Shown: positions 1 through 11,220 of the stretch, one piece after another
Layout of the letters: each line of letters begins with the position of its first letter
Numbering within the stretch: the first letter of the stretch is position 1
Assembly: GCF_000328705.1 (NCBI RefSeq)
Contig: NC_019673.1
Location: 682,001 to 746,000, forward strand
Reading direction: 5' to 3'
Length of the DNA: 64,000 nucleotides
Origin: Saccharothrix espanaensis DSM 44229
GTDB taxonomy: Bacteria; Actinomycetota; Actinomycetes; Mycobacteriales; Pseudonocardiaceae
Position numbers and translations under genes: made by a program
Notes under the pieces: model-generated
What the model was told of the DNA's origin: nothing
What the model saw: the letters and a program-made list of their open reading frames with translations, nothing else
Database searches by the model: none

Positions 1-81
1 GTGTGCGCAGAGTCGCCTTCCGGTTACGTAGATCGGACGTCATGGCAGGTCACCCTAGGCGCGCCGTTACGCTCGCTCCCC

Positions 82-963
82 ATGAGCGCCTTCCAGACAG
101 CAATCGTGCCCGCTGCGGGGTTGGGCACGCGCTTCCTCCCCACCACCAAAGCGGTGCCCAAGGAGCTGCTGCCGGTCGTGGACACCCCGGGGATCGAGCT
201 GGTCGCCGCCGAGGCCGCCCAGGCCGGTGCGACCAAGCTCGTGATCGTCACCTCACCGGGCAAGGACGCGGTCGCCGAGTACTTCCGGCCGCAGCCCGAG
301 CTGGAGCGGACGCTCGAAGCGCGCGGCAAGAGCGACCTGGTCGAGAAGGTCCGGCGCGCGTCCACCCTGCTGCACGTGGAGACCGCGATCCAGGACAAGG
401 CCCTGGGCCTGGGCCACGCGGTCGGCTGCGCGGAGGGCAACCTGACCGGCGACGACGAGGCCGTGGCCGTGCTGCTGCCCGACGACCTGGTGCTGCCCAC
501 CGGCGTGCTGACCCGGATGTCCGCGGTGCGCGAGCGGTTCGGCGGGAGCGTGCTCTGCGCGTTCGACATCCCCAAGGAGCAGATCTCCGCGTACGGCGTG
601 TTCGACGTCCGCGAGACCGACGACGACGACGTCAAGCAGGTCGTCGGCATGGTCGAGAAGCCCAGGTCCGAGGACGCGCCGTCGACGTTCGCGGCGGCCG
701 GCCGGTACCTGCTCGATCGGGCGGTGTTCGACGCGCTCAAGCGGATCACGCCCGGCTCGGGCGGCGAGCTGCAGCTCACCGACGCCATCGCACTGCTGAT
801 CGAAGAGGGTCACCCGGTGCACGTCGTGGTCCACCGGGGTGGGCGACACGACCTGGGCAATCCGGGAGGATTCCTCAAAGCTGCGGTTGACTTCGCACTT
901 GAGCACCCGGACTACGGGCCCGAGCTTGGGGAGTGGTTGCGGGAACGCCTCGGCAACTCCTGA
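82..963 (+). CDS. galU: UTP-glucose-1-phosphate uridylyltransferase
   Basis: Makes UDP-glucose from UTP and glucose-1-phosphate in the cytosol, feeding envelope polysaccharide and trehalose synthesis. The 293-residue protein opens with the nucleotide-binding loop GLGTR (residues 13-17) followed by KAVPKELLPV, the GalU signature; the later VEKP motif and the C-terminal LGNPGGFLKA segment also fit bacterial GalU, and the length is normal. I chose ATG 82 rather than the upstream in-frame GTG at 1, because the conserved fold begins at once after it. The next gene, glp, starts 14 nt after the stop, so the two are probably co-transcribed. The galU-glp-rimJ-sepX order is conserved in actinobacteria. 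Confidence 0.95.
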   Translation: MSAFQTAIVPAAGLGTRFLPTTKAVPKELLPVVDTPGIELVAAEAAQAGATKLVIVTSPGKDAVAEYFRPQPELERTLEARGKSDLVEKVRRASTLLHVETAIQDKALGLGHAVGCAEGNLTGDDEAVAVLLPDDLVLPTGVLTRMSAVRERFGGSVLCAFDIPKEQISAYGVFDVRETDDDDVKQVVGMVEKPRSEDAPSTFAAAGRYLLDRAVFDALKRITPGSGGELQLTDAIALLIEEGHPVHVVVHRGGRHDLGNPGGFLKAAVDFALEHPDYGPELGEWLRERLGNS

Positions 964-977
964 ACGAGGGTCAACAC

Positions 978-2201
978 ATGAGGTCAGTGGACGAGCAGCT
1001 CGCCAGGGTGATCGCCGCCGCCGTGCGGCCCGCCCCGGTGCGCGTGGCGATCTCCGAGTCGCAGGGCCTGCTCTGCGCCGAGGAGGTGGTCGCGGAACGC
1101 GCCCTGCCCGGTTTCGACCAGGCGGCGGTGGACGGCTACGCGGTGCGCAGCGTGGACGTCCAGGCCGCCAACGACGAGCCGGTGCAGCTACCCGTGGTCG
1201 GTGAGATCACGGCCGGGTCGCGCCAGCCCAGACGGCTGCAACCCGGTCAGGCCGTCCGGGTGGCCACGGGCGCGCCGCTGCCGACGCTGGCCGACGCCGT
1301 GGTCCCGCTCGGGTACACCGACGGGCACCCGGCGAAGGTGACCGTGCGCCGTCCCGTGCCGTCCGCCGGGTTCGTCCGGCGGACCGGCGAGGACGTGCAG
1401 ACCGGTGACGTCGCGGTCCGCCGCGGCGCGACCATCGGCGCCGCCCAGGTGGGTCTGCTGGCCGCGGTCGGGCGCAACAAGGTGCTGGTCCACCCCCGGC
1501 CGCGGGTGTCGGTGATCTCGATCGGCGAGGAGCTGGTCGACGTCGACCGCACCCCCGGCCAGGGGCAGGTCTACGACGTCAACTCCTACGCGCTGGCCGC
1601 CGCCGCGCGGGACGCGGGCGCCGAGGTCAGCCGGGTCGGCATCCAGTCCGCCGACCCGCGCCGGCTGCGCGAGGTGGTCGAGGGCCGGTTGCTGCTGTCC
1701 GAGATCGTGGTTGTCGCGGGCGGCGTCGGCGGGGTGATCGGCGACGAGGTGCGCGCCGCGCTGGCCGACCTGGGCGACGTCGACTCGACCCGGGTGGCCA
1801 TGCACCCCGGCTCGGTGCAGGGCTTCGGCCGGCTCGGGCCGGACGCGGTGCCCACGTTCCTGCTGCCCGCGAACCCGATGAGCGCCCTGGTCGTCTTCGA
1901 GGTGCTGGTCCGCCCGCTGATCCGGGCCGCGCTGGGCAAGCGCAACCCGTACCGGCGGGCGGTGAGCGCGCGGCTGCTGTCGCCGCTGACCTCGACCAAG
2001 GGCCGGCGCGGCTACCTGCGCGGCCAACTGCTGCGCGACGCGGACAACGGCGAGTACCTGGTCCAGCCGCTGGGTATCTCCGGTTCGCACCTGCTGGCGT
2101 CGTTGGCCGAGGCGAACTGCCTGATCATGGTCGACGAGGACGTCACCGACGTCGTCGTGGGGGAGGAAGTGCTGGTCAGCTTCCTCGCCCAAAAGAGTTG
2201 A
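978..2201 (+). CDS. glp: MoeA/gephyrin-like divisome protein Glp
   Basis: A 407-residue MoeA-fold protein. In actinobacteria the copy in this syntenic position (after galU, near SepX/GlpR) is the gephyrin-like protein Glp, reported as an FtsZ-binding division factor rather than a molybdopterin enzyme. The sequence supports this. The MoeA active-site loop GGVSxGDYD is replaced by GGVGGVIGDEV, the canonical MxPGKPxxFG becomes MHPGSVQGFG, and LPGNP becomes LPANP, so catalytic and substrate contacts are lost. MoeA N-terminal, molybdopterin-binding-like and C-terminal domains are all present. ATG 978 follows an AACGAGGG Shine-Dalgarno; the in-frame upstream start at 933 would overlap galU. The division role is inferred from family and context. 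Confidence 0.88.
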   Translation: MRSVDEQLARVIAAAVRPAPVRVAISESQGLLCAEEVVAERALPGFDQAAVDGYAVRSVDVQAANDEPVQLPVVGEITAGSRQPRRLQPGQAVRVATGAPLPTLADAVVPLGYTDGHPAKVTVRRPVPSAGFVRRTGEDVQTGDVAVRRGATIGAAQVGLLAAVGRNKVLVHPRPRVSVISIGEELVDVDRTPGQGQVYDVNSYALAAAARDAGAEVSRVGIQSADPRRLREVVEGRLLLSEIVVVAGGVGGVIGDEVRAALADLGDVDSTRVAMHPGSVQGFGRLGPDAVPTFLLPANPMSALVVFEVLVRPLIRAALGKRNPYRRAVSARLLSPLTSTKGRRGYLRGQLLRDADNGEYLVQPLGISGSHLLASLAEANCLIMVDEDVTDVVVGEEVLVSFLAQKS

Positions 2202-2273
2202 GTGCAGAAGAGTCGGACGCAGCAGAGTCGAGCGCGCGAGCACAGGCGGAAACGTTGGACGCAGAGGGGACGG

Positions 2274-2936
2274 ATGGGCGCGGGTCTGGCGTGGGAGGGC
2301 GGTAGGCACCCCGGCTGGCCCGCGCGGCTGGGTCCGCTGCGGGTCGACGCGGGCCTGGTCGCGCTGCGCCCGCCGAAGCTGTTCGACGCCACCACGTGGT
2401 CCCGGATCCGGATGCGCGACCAGTCCTACCTGGAGAACTGGGAGCCCACGGCGGTCGACGGCTGGCCCGAGCGCAACGCCGCCATGTCGTGGCCCGCGCA
2501 GTGGTCGTCGCTGAGGTCGCTGGCCAGGCGTGGGCAGGCACTGCCGTTCGTGATCACCGTGGACGGCGACCTGGCCGGGCAGATCACGGTGGGCAACATC
2601 GTGCGCGGGGCCCTGCGGTCGGCGTGGGTGGGCTACTGGGTGGCCGCCGACCGGGCGCGCGGCGGGGTGGCCACGGCGGCCCTCGCGCTGGTCGTGGACC
2701 ACTGCTTCGGCGACGCCGGGCTGCACCGGCTGGAGGCCACCGTGCGGCCGGAGAACGCGGCGAGCCTGCGCGTGCTGGCGAAGGTCGGTTTCCGCGAGGA
2801 GGGCCTGTTCCGCCGGTACCTGGACGTGGCCGGCGACTGGCGGGACCACCTGTGCTTCGCGATGACTTCCGAGGAAGCCTCACCGGAAGGTCTCGTACGC
2901 CGTTTGGCCGCACAGGGGCACGTCCGAACCGCCTGA
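2274..2936 (+). CDS. rimJ: GNAT N-acetyltransferase, RimJ/ribosomal-protein type
   Basis: A 220-residue acetyl-CoA-dependent N-acetyltransferase of the RimJ/RimL branch, which typically acetylates protein N-termini such as S5. It shows RGGVATAALALVVDHCF (acetyl-CoA pyrophosphate loop region) and the typical LHRLEATVRPENAASLRVLAKVGF block in its second half, followed by EEGLFRRYLDVAGDWRDH. I selected ATG 2274 because GAGGGGA lies just upstream; the open frame runs back to 2202, but those residues are basic and low-complexity. It sits between glp and sepX, the usual actinobacterial place. The substrate cannot be told from sequence. Confidence 0.85.
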   Translation: MGAGLAWEGGRHPGWPARLGPLRVDAGLVALRPPKLFDATTWSRIRMRDQSYLENWEPTAVDGWPERNAAMSWPAQWSSLRSLARRGQALPFVITVDGDLAGQITVGNIVRGALRSAWVGYWVAADRARGGVATAALALVVDHCFGDAGLHRLEATVRPENAASLRVLAKVGFREEGLFRRYLDVAGDWRDHLCFAMTSEEASPEGLVRRLAAQGHVRTA

Positions 2937-2961
2937 CCAACAGGCCGAACGGCATAATCGG

Positions 2962-2981
2962 ATCACCCGAAAGTGGGTGAT
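2962..2981. promoter_or_regulatory. inverted repeat between rimJ and sepX
   Basis: A 7-bp perfect stem (ATCACCC/GGGTGAT) with a 6-nt GAAAGT loop lies 25 nt after the rimJ stop. No T-run follows, so it could be a weak terminator, a leader structure or an operator for sepX. Confidence 0.35.
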
Positions 2982-3094
2982 AGACCACACTTTGGTACGT
3001 ATGCCGGTCGGCGAGCCTCCGACACTGGTGTGACTGTTGTGACTAGCGTGGCGTACGCAGTTCGCGTGCCACGGGGTAGGGGGAGGTGACGGGG

Positions 3095-3763
3095 ATGCCG
3101 AGCTCGCTGATCGTCGTGGGGCTGGTCGTGGCCTGGTTGGTCGTCCTCGTCCCGATGGTCGTGCGCAAGCGCGCCGATGCGCGGAACAGCATGGAGGAGG
3201 AGTACGACGCCATGCCTGATGCCGAGTTCGACGAGGACTACGAGGAGTTCGCCGACCAGGCCGACGACTTCGAGGAGGAGCACGCCCACCGGCCGTACCG
3301 GCCCGGTCGCGGCGGCTTCGACCCGGAGACGGCGGCCATCGTGGCGCAGGCGAAGTACGCCTTCCGCCGCCGAGTGGTCGGCGCGCTGCTGCTGGCCGCG
3401 CTGGTCACCGGAGTCGTCGCGGGCGTGCTGTACCCGCTCGCCTGGTGGGGCCACGCGGCCGTCGACCTGTCCCTGGTCGGGTACCTGGTGTACCTGCGCC
3501 GCCAGGTCCGCATCGAGGAGGACATCCGCGCCCGCCGACTGGCCCGGCTCGCCCAGGCCCGCAGGCGGACGTCCGGGCGCCCGGACGTGCGGCAGGAGAC
3601 GGAACAGGACGAGGTCGAGGACACCGGCCTGGCCCCCCAGCCGCGCTTCCGGCACCAGGTCCGCCCCGGCACCGTGGTGGTCGACGCGGACGACGAGGAC
3701 CCGATGTTCGTCGAGCTCGACGGCCCCGAAGCCCTGCCGTACCGGCGCGCCTCGGGCGAGTAG
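3095..3763 (+). CDS. sepX: SepX/GlpR family membrane division protein
   Basis: A 222-residue membrane protein of the family called SepX in Streptomyces and GlpR in Corynebacterium, a septum-located partner of Glp. Residues 4-24 form an N-terminal membrane segment. They are followed by a basic KRADAR stop-transfer, a strongly acidic stretch (about residues 33-68), then two more hydrophobic segments around residues 93-135 and a charged cytosolic C-terminus. ATG 3095 is preceded at good spacing by GGGGGAGG; a GTG at 3086 overlaps that site and is less likely. Function is inferred from family and from the glp-rimJ-sepX neighbourhood. Confidence 0.82.
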   Translation: MPSSLIVVGLVVAWLVVLVPMVVRKRADARNSMEEEYDAMPDAEFDEDYEEFADQADDFEEEHAHRPYRPGRGGFDPETAAIVAQAKYAFRRRVVGALLLAALVTGVVAGVLYPLAWWGHAAVDLSLVGYLVYLRRQVRIEEDIRARRLARLAQARRRTSGRPDVRQETEQDEVEDTGLAPQPRFRHQVRPGTVVVDADDEDPMFVELDGPEALPYRRASGE

Positions 3764-3835
3764 AGGGGGGTGGCGGAGCCACCCCCCGGCTACTGATATG
3801 CTTCTCCCCGCACCACGGGAACGACAACTGAACAC

Positions 3836-3908
3836 GGGGCTGTAGCGCAGTTGGTAGCGCGACTCGTTCGCATCGAGTAGGTCAGGGGTTCGATTCCCCT
3901 CAGCTCCA
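3836..3908 (+). tRNA. tRNA-Ala (CGC anticodon)
   Basis: A 73-nt cloverleaf folds cleanly. The acceptor stem GGGGCTG/CAGCTCC contains the G3-U70 wobble that marks alanine tRNAs; the anticodon stem ACTCG/CGAGT carries loop TTCGCAT with anticodon CGC (codon GCG); the T-arm is AGGGG-TTCGATT-CCCCT. The discriminator is A. The full CCA is not encoded, since ACC is followed by GA. Confidence 0.97.
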
Positions 3909-3936
3909 CCGAAGACCGAGGTGTACGAACACCTTC

Positions 3937-3972
3937 AAGGGCGGGAACCGGTAAGCCGGTTCCCGCCCTTTC
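3937..3972 (+). terminator. intrinsic terminator after tRNA-Ala
   Basis: Perfect 15-bp stem (3937-3951 with 3956-3970), 4-nt TAAG loop, then TTTC. It lies 28 nt beyond the tRNA and ends its transcript. Confidence 0.88.
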
Positions 3973-4132
3973 GGTGTGTGGCCCCGTTGGGACGGACACC
4001 CGGAAGCTGGGCACGATCCAGCAGGTTCGGTGATCTTGATCATGGGGACGAGGTTCCGCGCGATGGCCTTGCGCTGATCGCGGTTGCCTGTACGGAGAAT
4101 GTCATTGCTGTCCTTCGTGGACTCCGTCCAGC
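3973..4132. other. non-coding stretch after tRNA-Ala terminator
   Basis: No convincing gene. Codon third positions are not biased in any frame, unlike the rest of the window. Short open frames exist on both strands but none has a start with a ribosome site. Confidence 0.5.
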
Positions 4133-4447
4133 GTGGCCGGGTCGGACATGGCGGGCCCATTCTGTGGTTCTTCCCTGTGCCGCCTTGAGTTCGGCGGCCA
4201 CGCTTTCGCGGCTGGAGGCGAGACCTTTCTGCCGGCAGGGGCGCTCGTGACCACGATCGGGTTGTACGGAGGGCCGGCCGAGAAGTTGCTGACGCCTGGG
4301 CTCACGCCTGAGCGGTACCGTTCAGCGGTCCGGGTTGCGGCGGCCGACCTGGCGACGGGGCACCCGGTGGACATTCACCTCGGCAGGCCCGACCAGGTCG
4401 AGCAGTACGCCGCGACGCGGAAGATCCGCGCAAACCGTGAGCCGTAG
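4133..4447 (+). CDS. hypothetical small protein upstream of hisS
   Basis: A possible 104-residue protein that I do not recognise. The second half (from about residue 38, LVTTIGLYGGPAEKLL onward) has good GC-ending codon bias and a plausible globular composition; the first third does not, so the start is doubtful (GTG 4133 or ATG 4148). It ends 11 nt before hisS, and its stop region supplies the hisS ribosome site, suggesting co-transcription. It may be a truncated remnant of a longer gene. Confidence 0.35.
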   Translation: MAGSDMAGPFCGSSLCRLEFGGHAFAAGGETFLPAGALVTTIGLYGGPAEKLLTPGLTPERYRSAVRVAAADLATGHPVDIHLGRPDQVEQYAATRKIRANREP

Positions 4448-4458
4448 AGGGTCGACAG

Positions 4459-5742
4459 GTGAAGATCGATAACAGTCCGCCACGCGGTACTCGTGACTTG
4501 CTTCCCGACAGCGTTGCCGTGCGGGACCACGTCCTGGCGAGGATCAGCGAGGTCTACCACCGCTACGGCTACCACCGCATCGAGACGCCCGCCTTGGAGG
4601 ACATCCGGCGTCTCCAGGGCGGTGACGGTGGCGAGAACGAAAAGTTGATCTTCCAGGTCCTCAAGCGGGGTCTCGGCGAGCAGGTCGAGGACGGCGCTCG
4701 GGTTGCCGATCTGATCGACCTGGGACTGCGGTTCGACCTGACGGTGCCGCTGGTGCGCTTCTACGCCAACAACCACGCCACGTTGCCCTCGCCCTTCCGG
4801 GCTTTCCAGTTCGCTCCGGTGTGGCGGGCAGAGCGACCCCAGAAGGGGCGTTACCGGCAGTTCTACCAGTGCGACATCGACTTGATCGGTGACGGTTCAG
4901 TGCTCGCCGAGGTCGAGTTGATCGAGGCGACCACGGAAGCGCTGGACGCGATCGGCATCACCGGCACCACGGTGCGGCTGTCCGACCGTCGTTTCCTGTC
5001 GGCGCTGGCCGCACACGTCGGGCTGGCCGAACCGGAGTGGGCCGGGTTCTTCATCGGTCTCGACAAGCTCGACAAGATCGGCTGGCAGGGCGTGCGCGCC
5101 GAGCTGGTCGACAAGCGAGGTCTGTCCGCCTCGGCGGTGGACAACGCCCAGTCGATCATCGAAGGGCTGATCGGGCCGGCGGCGGACAAGGTCGCCGATC
5201 GGCTCGCCGAGGCCGTGCCCACCCTGCCGGATGAGGTAGTGGCCGAGATGGCGACGACGGTCGGATGTCTGGCCGACCTCGGTACCGGTCGCCCGGTGCG
5301 GTGGGAGTTCGACCCGACCCTGGTGCGGGGGATGGGCTACTACACGGGTCAGATCTTCGAGATCTCCCACCCGGAGTCGTCGTCCTCCGTGGCTGGTGGA
5401 GGCCGCTACGACAAGCTCGTGGGCCGATCCCTGGGCAAGGACATCCCGGCCTGCGGATTCTCGTTGGGCTTCGAGCGGATCATCGACCTGATCCCCGACG
5501 CCCCGGCCAGGTCGGCGTTGGCCGTGCTGTTCGAGCCGGAGGTCCCGATCTCCTACGCCCTCGAACGCGCTCGCCAAGCGCGGGCCGAGGGCCGGGAGAC
5601 GACGGTGATCCGACGCAGCGGCAAGCTTCCCGCCCAGTTGAACCGCGTCGAGGGTCAGGGCTTCACCGGCTTCGTGCACCTGCGGGCCGTCTCCACCGAC
5701 GGAACCGTTGAACCGGAGCGCCCACTGGGCGTTGTGAAGTAA
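4459..5742 (+). CDS. hisS: histidyl-tRNA synthetase (probable second, divergent copy)
   Basis: A class II synthetase of 427 residues that charges tRNA-His. Visible are the N-terminal PPRGTRDLLP block, motif 2 (WRAERPQKGRYRQFYQCD), the HisA signature LVRGMGYYTGQIFEI, motif 3 (GGRYDKL, then GFSLGFERI) and a C-terminal anticodon-binding domain (from LAVLFEPEVP). GTG 4459 follows AGAGGG. Codon use is less GC3-biased than neighbours (many TTG, GTT, ACT, CGT). Actinobacterial housekeeping hisS normally lies elsewhere, so this may be an acquired paralogue next to a tRNA gene. The full anticodon domain argues against a HisZ-type regulator. Confidence 0.88.
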   Translation: MKIDNSPPRGTRDLLPDSVAVRDHVLARISEVYHRYGYHRIETPALEDIRRLQGGDGGENEKLIFQVLKRGLGEQVEDGARVADLIDLGLRFDLTVPLVRFYANNHATLPSPFRAFQFAPVWRAERPQKGRYRQFYQCDIDLIGDGSVLAEVELIEATTEALDAIGITGTTVRLSDRRFLSALAAHVGLAEPEWAGFFIGLDKLDKIGWQGVRAELVDKRGLSASAVDNAQSIIEGLIGPAADKVADRLAEAVPTLPDEVVAEMATTVGCLADLGTGRPVRWEFDPTLVRGMGYYTGQIFEISHPESSSSVAGGGRYDKLVGRSLGKDIPACGFSLGFERIIDLIPDAPARSALAVLFEPEVPISYALERARQARAEGRETTVIRRSGKLPAQLNRVEGQGFTGFVHLRAVSTDGTVEPERPLGVVK

Positions 5743-6122
5743 CGGAAGAAGGCCCTCCGTGTTAGCCGCAGCGTGGGCACGGCGTGAGTGGAGCTGACGC
5801 AGGCTTTCGGTGTGTTCAAGCGGAACTTCGCCGAAAACCTTGACGTGATCGACCGTGTCGCATGTCCTGGTTTAGGTGACAAAAAGCGGTTCGGCGGGGA
5901 GTTCGTGCAGGCGAACGTGCTGGGACGCCGGTGTCGGGGGACAGCAGGGGTGAATAGTCGGCCTGACTCCCCGCCTTCTCCCTGATTTTTCGGGTTCGGC
6001 GGAATGTGTCGGTGTTTCTCGCCCGGGTTGCTGGAAATCCGGCTCGGGTCGGTGCATCGTGGTGCCGGCGACAGTATTCGTGTCCGACTTCGGCGGGTGG
6101 GGCCGTGGGCGGGGGTGGCGGT
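5743..6122. other. intergenic region between hisS and the Crp-family gene
   Basis: About 380 nt with no credible gene. Short open frames on both strands lack codon bias. It includes a relatively AT-richer segment near 5820-5900 that could hold the promoter of the Crp-family gene. No clear hairpin terminator for hisS is visible. Confidence 0.5.
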
Positions 6123-6845
6123 GTGGGCGGCAAGGTGTTCGCGGGTCGGGTGCGGGCCGCTGATTTGCGGGCTTTGGTGGAATGCGGGCGGACGGTGCGG
6201 TACGCGCCGGGGGATCACCTCATGCGGCAGGGGGATCCGGGGGACTGCGTGCTGCTGGTCGGGTCCGGGCGGGTGAAGGTGGTCGCGCGGGACGGGGCCG
6301 GGCACGAGCGGTTGCTCGGGATCCGGGGCAGCGGCGAACTGCTCGGTGAGATGTCCTGCGTGGACGACGGGCCGCGGTCGGCGTCCGTGGTGGCGCACGA
6401 CCCGGTCTCGGCGACGAAGATCGCCAAGGCCCGGTTCATGGGGATCATGGGCGAACGGCCCGCGATCGCCCGCGAGGTCGTCCGGCAGGTGTCCCAGCGG
6501 CTGCGCGACGCCGAGCGCAAGCAGTCCGAGCTGACCTCGGACAGCGTGGACACCCGGGTCGCGCGGGTGCTGGCGGAGCTGGTCGGGCTGTTCGCCGACG
6601 ACAGCGCGCTCGGGCCGCGCGGGGTGACCGTGCCGTTGGGCCAGGAGGAGCTGGCGCAGCTCGCGGCGGCCTCGCACGTGTCGGCGCAACGCGCGCTGCG
6701 CGGCCTGCGGGCGCGGGGGCTGGTCACGACCGGGTACGGCCGGGTCGACATCCCCTGCCTGGGCTGTTTCACCGCACTGTCCGGTCTGAACCCCGCGAAA
6801 GACGTCAGGGGATGTGGTGGCCGCGGTGCCTGCCCCCAAGGGTGA
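6123..6845 (+). CDS. Crp/Fnr-family transcriptional regulator
   Basis: A cytosolic DNA-binding regulator of about 240 residues. The N-terminal cyclic-nucleotide-binding fold is recognisable (YAPGDHLMRQGDPGDCVLLV, then GSGELLGEMSCVDDGPRSASVVA) and is followed by the dimer helix and a C-terminal winged helix-turn-helix (LGQEELAQLAAASHVSAQRALRGLRARGLV). The ligand-site arginine of cAMP-binding members (RSA...) appears as PRSASV, so nucleotide binding is possible. No Fnr-type cysteine cluster is present. The start is uncertain: GTG 6123 gives a normal length, while the frame is open back to 6006. It is followed 37 nt later by a cyclase-like gene, suggesting a functional pair. Confidence 0.85.
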   Translation: MGGKVFAGRVRAADLRALVECGRTVRYAPGDHLMRQGDPGDCVLLVGSGRVKVVARDGAGHERLLGIRGSGELLGEMSCVDDGPRSASVVAHDPVSATKIAKARFMGIMGERPAIAREVVRQVSQRLRDAERKQSELTSDSVDTRVARVLAELVGLFADDSALGPRGVTVPLGQEELAQLAAASHVSAQRALRGLRARGLVTTGYGRVDIPCLGCFTALSGLNPAKDVRGCGGRGACPQG

Positions 6846-6882
6846 TCACATCGCCGACTCCCTACCCCTCCAGTGAGGCAAC

Positions 6883-7593
6883 GTGAGCACACTCGCACTC
6901 GCGCGCACGGTGCTGCGGTTCGACGTCGTCGGCTCCGGCGCCGGTGACCGCGGCCGGCAGGTGTTGTTGGACCGGGCGCTGGAGTCCGTGCTGGACCTGG
7001 CGCTCGACGCCGTCCGGGACCCCCGGTACCCGATCGGCAGCTCGTTCCGGCGGGCCGACGGGGACAGCGCGACGCTGGTGATCGAGGCCTGCATCGCCAA
7101 GGCGTGGATCGTCGCGGACTTCGTGCTGCGGGAGATCCCCATCGCGCTGAGCGAGGTGAACCGGGTGTCCAACCCGGAGCACCGGCTGCGGCTGCGGGTC
7201 GCCATCGACCACGGCGAGACGGTGGTGGAGGTGCCGCACGTCGGCGGTGACCCGGTGGTGGCGACCGCGCGGCTGGTGGACGCGCCGAGGTTCCGGCAGG
7301 CGCTGGTCGACTCGCCCGCGCAGGACCTCGGGCTGATCGTCTCCGACCGGTTCTACACCGAGGTGGTGCGGCGCGGCGAGCGCGGGCTCGACCAGGTCGG
7401 CTTCCGGCCGATCCACGTCCCGGCGAAGGACTTCCGCCGGCTGGGCTGGCTCTGGGTGCCCCCCGGGGGTGAACCCGCGCCCCGGCCCGGTCGGGGGGTG
7501 AAGCCGGAGACGGCGTCCGTGAAGATCGCGGACGCCGTTCGTGTTTTCCGGGTCGAGGGACCACCGGACGTCGTGCTGGGGCTGGGTGAGTGA
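6883..7593 (+). CDS. degenerate class III nucleotidyl cyclase-like protein
   Basis: A 236-residue protein resembling the class III adenylyl/guanylyl cyclase fold. The first metal aspartate lies in LRFDVVGSG (D14), the second in RADGDSATLV (D61), and the LRLRVAIDHGE strand follows. In the segment GGDPVVATARLVDAP the usual Asn of the VNxAxR motif is Val126, while Arg130 is kept. Metal sites may therefore be intact but the transition-state asparagine is lost, suggesting weak or altered chemistry or a signalling pseudo-enzyme. GTG 6883 follows GTGAGG. It is probably co-transcribed with the upstream Crp-type gene. The cyclase relationship is my reading from motifs; the product is unknown. Confidence 0.6.
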   Translation: MSTLALARTVLRFDVVGSGAGDRGRQVLLDRALESVLDLALDAVRDPRYPIGSSFRRADGDSATLVIEACIAKAWIVADFVLREIPIALSEVNRVSNPEHRLRLRVAIDHGETVVEVPHVGGDPVVATARLVDAPRFRQALVDSPAQDLGLIVSDRFYTEVVRRGERGLDQVGFRPIHVPAKDFRRLGWLWVPPGGEPAPRPGRGVKPETASVKIADAVRVFRVEGPPDVVLGLGE

Positions 7594-7632
7594 GCGCCGC
7601 GAAAGTCGGACTGCGGGGTCTAGCCTGGTGGC

Positions 7633-7991
7633 GTGCACGAGACGGCCGAAGACCTGAAGTGGTTGCAGCGCCTGCTCGACGACTCCTACGCGGTGGCGGG
7701 GCGGCACCTGCGGTCGGTCGTCACGCCGGAACGGCGGTTGGGCGCGGCCGGGGTCGTCGCCGAGTTGGGCGCGATGCGGGTCATGGCGCTGGCGACCACG
7801 ACGGCCGCGGGTGAGCCGCGCGTGGGGCCGGTCGACGGGCTGTTCTTCCGGGGACGGCTGCACTTCGGGTCGGGCGCGGATTCCCTGCGGTTCCGCCACA
7901 TCCGGGCCCGCCGACCTGGGACGGCTGGATGAGCGCGCTGCCGTGGGCCCGGATCGAGCCCGCGCGGATGATCGCCTTCCGCAACCCGTGA
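7633..7991 (+). pseudogene. decayed pyridoxamine 5'-phosphate oxidase-family (PPOX) gene
   Basis: From GTG 7633 the first ~95 codons read as a PPOX-fold flavin/F420-type protein (ATTTAAGEPRVGPVDGLFFRGRLHFG, then RFRHIRARR). At about 7905-7917 the frame is lost. The family's C-terminal end, WDGWMSALPWARIEPARM, reappears immediately in another frame and stops at 7991. The roughly 40-50 residues that normally separate these blocks are missing, so this looks like an internal deletion with frameshift, not a single-base error. The intact family is usually about 150 residues. Function is presumably lost. Confidence 0.75.
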
Positions 7992-8037
7992 GGTCCCGCC
8001 CACGGGCGGAAGCCGTGCCAGGACTAGGATCTGGTCG

Positions 8038-11088
<3,051 letters not shown>

Positions 11089-11192
11089 GCCGGCGGGGGC
11101 GCGCACGGGCCGGCGAACCGCTCAACCACTGCCGCCGGGCGGCCCTGCGGCGTAGCTTGCCCGTTGTCGCCTGTTAACTCATCACCGGCGAC

Positions 11193-11220
11193 TTAACCGT
11201 TTGCCGGGTACCGCTATAAC
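11193..11220 (+). promoter_or_regulatory. possible promoter of the secreted protease gene
   Basis: In the 290-nt gap before the protease gene, TTAACC (11193-11198) and TATAAC (11215-11220) are separated by 16 nt, a reasonable -35/-10 pair. The gap holds no gene. Assignment is by consensus only. Confidence 0.35.

Noticed and set aside
1188..2849. long minus-strand open frame opposite glp and rimJ
   Set aside because: Shadow of GC-rich coding DNA; composition is low-complexity and has no domain.
3836..6122. integrative element at the tRNA-Ala gene
   Set aside because: No integrase, no second copy of the tRNA 3' end, only hisS and a small ORF.
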